In this document: positions 60,744 to 64,000 of the stretch, piece by piece
Numbering within the stretch: position 1 is the stretch's first letter
How the letters are laid out: each line of letters opens with the position of its first letter
Source of the DNA: Sphingobacterium sp. B16(2022)
GTDB taxonomy: Bacteria; Bacteroidota; Bacteroidia; Sphingobacteriales; Sphingobacteriaceae
Direction: 5' to 3'
DNA length: 64,000 nt
Assembly (NCBI RefSeq): GCF_012030425.1
Contig: NZ_JAAUVN010000001.1
Coordinates: forward strand, 310,001 to 374,000
Made by a program: the position numbers and the translations under genes
Notes under the pieces: model-generated
What the model was told of the DNA's origin: nothing
The model's input: only the letters and a program-made list of their open reading frames with translations
Database searches by the model: none

Positions 60744-63050
60744 ATGAACATCGAGGAGTTAGAAAATTTATTTTATTCAGGTGATCTCGCACTATGTATA
60801 GAAGAAGGAGAGCAGCATCTTAAAAATCATCCTGACGATACAACGGTATTGTTTTTAATGGCTATTGCACATTACGATTATGTTTACCCTGGTCACCCGG
60901 AGCTTGTCTATGACACGATGAATCAATTTACGGTTCCTTATCTTAAGAAAATTATAAGCCTTGAGCCCGAAAATTCAGAAGCATTACAGCATATACTAAG
61001 TTATGCATTGAATAACGATTATAATTTAGCTTATATTAATCTTTCCAAAAGACACATCACGTCCGAAAATAGGAACGATTATATCGGTTATGCACAACGT
61101 TTAATTCAAGATCCTAACCATGCAACATCTGGTTATGATTTCTTAATTAGGATTTATGAATCTGTCGGAGAAAAAGCGGCTGTTTTGAAAACGTTGGATG
61201 AAGCAATGGCTTTCTTTACCACATATTTTACAGCAGATAGAGAACAGCGTGATCAGTATAACGCGATCTTTCTGATGAAGAAGATTTATCTGCTACAGGA
61301 AAATAAATTAATATCTCCCGATGCAATCATTCAGGTTATAGCAGATCATATACAGAACATTGCCAGTGATGATGATAGCGACTACCTGTATCTTGCAGAA
61401 ATAGCTTTTGAAAATGAAGATATGGCCTTGACAAAAGCCATCTTATTGAAATTGATCAGAGGTGTAAATAGTAAAGAGGATGTTTTAGATGGGCTAGTGA
61501 AATGGCACCAACGTTTCGATAAGCTGATTAAGAATGGACTTGTTGATGATGACGTGTTTTATTTCCAGTTAATCGTGGAGCGTAATTATTTTGAGAGGAT
61601 GCATATAAAGGCCGATTTTTATTATCATCACGCACTGAGGCTGTTGGATACGCATTCCGATAAATTTTCGCTGTATCATTTTGCAGGCACCTATTTACAT
61701 GAAGCAGCACGGCACGCAGAGGCATTACCACTGCTGAGCAAAGCCCTAGAAATTAAATCGGCATCCATAACCTGGAGACGCTATTTTATATCCAAATATT
61801 TAGTAACAGGAGCAATCGATCTGGAACTTCCAACATTTGAAGATTTACCTCGGGACCTGTACAATGACGGCGTTGAACTTAGCGAATTTATTACGGAGGA
61901 AATTACAGATCCGGAAGATCTTGCGTTGTTTCAAGCGATGTTATCGGGTCTTTATGAACAATCTTTTCATGCTTTCCAGGCATATTACGAAGAAGGTAGT
62001 TATGAAAGTGACTATCTCGGTAGCAGACACAATTGGGCCATGTGCTGCAATAACTATAGTATAGAACTTATTAAAAATGGATGTTATGGGACTGCAGTCG
62101 ATGTGATCCATACTGGTCTGCAAAATAGTGAATTTGAGGAACTGCATCATACTTTATTAGATGCACTAATAAAACAAGAAAATTATGTCGATGCAAAAGC
62201 TGCGTTAGCAAAATTCTTTCGTACTTATACAGCAGAAGATTCAAACTTTTATCTATATCTGAAACATCAAGCCGATTATTTAGTTGTCAAGAATGGCTTG
62301 GGGGAGACTGAACATATTGCTGATGAAGCACAGGAATTGCTATCTAAAATCTATCAACACTATATCGTGAATCCAGATATTTCCGATTATGATTTTAGAG
62401 ATTATGAAGCCGCGAAAAATACTGTTGAAGGATTGCTATACGATATTTATGACGACGAACGACATGATGTTAAGATCGCTTATTATACGCATATTATTGA
62501 GCAGTATCCGCATGAAGCACATGCACCCTATGTGCTGATGCAAATTTACAATGAACTGGAAGACTATAAAAACGTCAACCATACAGCTCGATTATACTTA
62601 GCCAATAAGAAGGAATTTATTATTAATGCCTTTGATAAAGCAAAAACGTTGTATATGATTATGAAAAGTCATTATTTCATGGAGGAGTATTCAGCAGGAA
62701 TTGACTTTTTCACAGCACAGGATGCTTATTGTGACGAAACATTTGACGCGCCGGAATATCTACAATGGTTACTATATGGTATCAAATTATTTGCAGCAGA
62801 CAATCAACTGGAACCCTTGCTTAGGTACTCCAATAAATTAAAGCATATTTATGAGACCGAAGATCGGGGATATGATGATACCTCCGAAGAAGTTCATCTG
62901 TTAGTGGCAAAAGCTTTGTATGTCAGTGGCGATTTGAAGCAAGCGCATCAACATCTTGACATTGTATTGGGCTATAGTGATCATGTTGCTTTGGCAGATG
63001 AGTACAAAAAGACTTGGAAAAAACCAGGTTTATTCTCAAAATTATTTTAG
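60744..63050 (+). CDS. Large TPR-like protein, cytoplasmic
   Basis: 768 aa, almost all alpha-helix in TPR-like pairs (e.g. LALCIEEGEQHLKNHPDDTTV near 16, FAGTYLHEAARHAEALPLLS near 310), without a signal peptide or membrane helix. Acidic overall, with a basic tail (KKPGLFSKLF). TPRs hold partner proteins; no catalytic domain is present. It stands alone and is not similar to the TPR part of the kinase at 41599. The partner is unknown. Confidence 0.75.
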   Translation: MNIEELENLFYSGDLALCIEEGEQHLKNHPDDTTVLFLMAIAHYDYVYPGHPELVYDTMNQFTVPYLKKIISLEPENSEALQHILSYALNNDYNLAYINLSKRHITSENRNDYIGYAQRLIQDPNHATSGYDFLIRIYESVGEKAAVLKTLDEAMAFFTTYFTADREQRDQYNAIFLMKKIYLLQENKLISPDAIIQVIADHIQNIASDDDSDYLYLAEIAFENEDMALTKAILLKLIRGVNSKEDVLDGLVKWHQRFDKLIKNGLVDDDVFYFQLIVERNYFERMHIKADFYYHHALRLLDTHSDKFSLYHFAGTYLHEAARHAEALPLLSKALEIKSASITWRRYFISKYLVTGAIDLELPTFEDLPRDLYNDGVELSEFITEEITDPEDLALFQAMLSGLYEQSFHAFQAYYEEGSYESDYLGSRHNWAMCCNNYSIELIKNGCYGTAVDVIHTGLQNSEFEELHHTLLDALIKQENYVDAKAALAKFFRTYTAEDSNFYLYLKHQADYLVVKNGLGETEHIADEAQELLSKIYQHYIVNPDISDYDFRDYEAAKNTVEGLLYDIYDDERHDVKIAYYTHIIEQYPHEAHAPYVLMQIYNELEDYKNVNHTARLYLANKKEFIINAFDKAKTLYMIMKSHYFMEEYSAGIDFFTAQDAYCDETFDAPEYLQWLLYGIKLFAADNQLEPLLRYSNKLKHIYETEDRGYDDTSEEVHLLVAKALYVSGDLKQAHQHLDIVLGYSDHVALADEYKKTWKKPGLFSKLF

Positions 63051-63093
63051 TGATCACGTTGTTATCGTTTTTTTACTGAAGCTAATTCCATGA

Positions 63094-63119
63094 CAAGCAG
63101 TGCTAAAAAGTACTGCTTG
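63094..63119 (+). terminator. Stem-loop after the TPR gene
   Basis: CAAGCAGT / ACTGCTTG, 8 bp, around a 10-nt A-rich loop, 44 bp past the stop codon. There is no T run, so it is only a probable terminator. Confidence 0.45.
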
Positions 63120-63166
63120 TATCGTCAAGAGATGAACGTGAAAAATCGATTTCAACTGCAATGTAA

Positions 63167-63376
63167 TTGAAGAAAGTGGGTTTACCTTTAGCAGATATCG
63201 CTAAAAACACAGAAGTTACACGATGTCAAAATCTCCACCGTACTTTTGATCATAGCTTGGTTGGTATCGATCAAGATTATTATATTTTGATTTCAAAGCC
63301 TACAAGAAAACTTGGTGAGCATAACTATAGTCTTCAAGAATTGGAAGGTACTAAATTTTGTCACCAGATAATCTAG
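63167..63376 (+). pseudogene. C-terminal fragment of an HNH endonuclease-like gene
   Basis: The frame opens directly after an in-frame TAA and has no ATG. TRCQNLHRTFDHSLVGIDQD followed by YYILIS and HNYSLQELEGTKF resembles the final part of restriction-type HNH endonucleases (typically L..HHRAFD.GLI.I...Y.I..S... then YEGK). The zinc-finger/HNH part that should come before is absent. Probably the rest of a lost restriction gene. Confidence 0.5.
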
Positions 63377-63780
63377 CATGGTAGAGGAGGGAAGTGGTTA
63401 AGAAAGGATAGATATTTAGTAATAAGTCCTTAAAACAGATTAAGCAAATAAATGCATCTGATTTCCATTGTCATAGGGATTATAATAGCATTAATATATT
63501 CCTATTAATGTTAGAAATCTGTATATTTAAAATTGAAATAAATAGTATATTAATTTATAGGATTATTCTTGTTGCGCAATAATTTGTAAGGAAGAATTAA
63601 ATTGATAAAATACGAATACTGCAATAGGTTAAAATTTAATAGGGTTTATTTTATCATCCCATTGTTTAAATTTAATTAAGTACAAAAATTCGGTTTTAAA
63701 TGGCTGAATTTCGACCTCATCGTTTTGTGGATGGAATTTTAAAGATGCTTATCTAGTTTAGTTCTATAAACTAATTTAAT
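63377..63780. other. AT-rich spacer
   Basis: 400 bases with stops in all frames, no strong hairpin. It precedes the partial secreted-protein gene at 63781 and should hold its promoter. I see nothing else. Confidence 0.5.
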
Positions 63781-64000
63781 ATGAGCATAAGAAGAATTTC
63801 CTTCGTATTATTTTTTTCATTGACATCTGTTTTACTATTAAAAGGGGGCTCCATAAAAAAAGTAGAAAATGTAATATCGCAGAGAACCGGATTAGATAGC
63901 GTTATATTCTATGGGAAAATTTTAGAACAAACAACAGAAAAGGTAATCCCATCTGCGACGATTCAAGTAATCTCTATCAATGATAGAGAAATTATCGATA
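63781..64000 (+). CDS. Secreted protein, 5' part, cut by the window end
   Basis: ATG 63781 opens a frame still open at the window end (73 codons). A signal peptide of ~22 residues (MSIRRISFVLFFSLTSVLLL) is followed by VIFYGKILEQTTEKVIPSAT, which looks like the start of a carboxypeptidase-regulatory-like domain (G.I....T...I..A.I.V). It may be a TonB receptor, GLPGLI-linked barrel or other surface protein; the remainder lies outside. Confidence 0.6.
   Translation, partial: MSIRRISFVLFFSLTSVLLLKGGSIKKVENVISQRTGLDSVIFYGKILEQTTEKVIPSATIQVISINDREIID

Noticed and set aside
1..64000. CRISPR array, insertion sequence, integrase, rRNA or prophage
   Set aside because: No regularly spaced repeats, transposase, integrase or phage structural genes were found; repeats seen are short single hairpins.

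Overview
The window looks like a chromosomal segment of a Bacteroidota organism, most likely Sphingobacteriaceae (Sphingobacterium-like). Evidence in the sequence: AT-rich DNA, a SusC/SusD pair with its own ECF sigma factor and FecR anti-sigma factor, a GLPGLI-family protein, a LytS/LytTR pair, many short lipoproteins, few Shine-Dalgarno sequences, and -7 boxes of the Bacteroidota type (TAnnTTTG). There is no rRNA, CRISPR array, insertion sequence or phage module. The genus is inference.

Layout. 0-2 kb: tRNA-Ser(UGA), an AraC-type regulator broken by a nonsense codon and lacking its HTH, an FMN reductase and tRNA-Arg(UCU). 2-6.4 kb: a flavin/redox operon on the minus strand (MFS transporter, RibB, siderophore-interacting-type flavoprotein, Crp/Fnr regulator) plus a second flavoprotein of the same type. 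Two promoters here share an FNR-like palindrome at the same spacing from the -7 box. 6.6-9.1 kb: NTF2-like protein, DinB-like protein, CDF metal exporter and a small secreted protein. 9.3-12.8 kb: two overlapping nucleotidyltransferases facing a stand-alone GHKL ATPase. 13-18 kb: AraC regulator with a TolC/EmrA/MFS tripartite efflux operon. 18-22.6 kb: Crp regulator, NAD-dependent epimerase, secreted alpha/beta hydrolase, RibD-type reductase, DUF1398 protein. 22.8-30.2 kb: an accessory stretch of lipoproteins and SUKH (SMI1/KNR4) proteins, one fused to an L7/L12-like C-terminal domain. 30.7-37.8 kb: sigma/FecR/SusC/SusD, followed by a 31-bp RNA-type hairpin. 38-40.4 kb: acetyltransferase, FCP1-like phosphatase, small proteins.

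40.8-47.8 kb is the most system-like locus. On the minus strand it runs: two homologous small secreted two-cysteine proteins, a GLPGLI protein, an outer-membrane barrel, a lipoprotein-type TPR histidine kinase and a LytTR response regulator. I propose it as a possible peptide export or sensing module; this is inference from gene order and sequence features.

47.8-48.6 kb has no gene but contains inverted repeats and a terminator. 48.6-64 kb carries an NTF2-like remnant, an MBL hydrolase, a Crp regulator, a GH29 alpha-L-fucosidase, a flavin reductase, a large amidohydrolase with a His/Cys-rich N terminus, a very small ABC system, a Nudix hydrolase, small membrane proteins, acetyltransferase, a TPR protein, fragments that look like Abi and HNH genes, and the start of a secreted protein cut by the window end.
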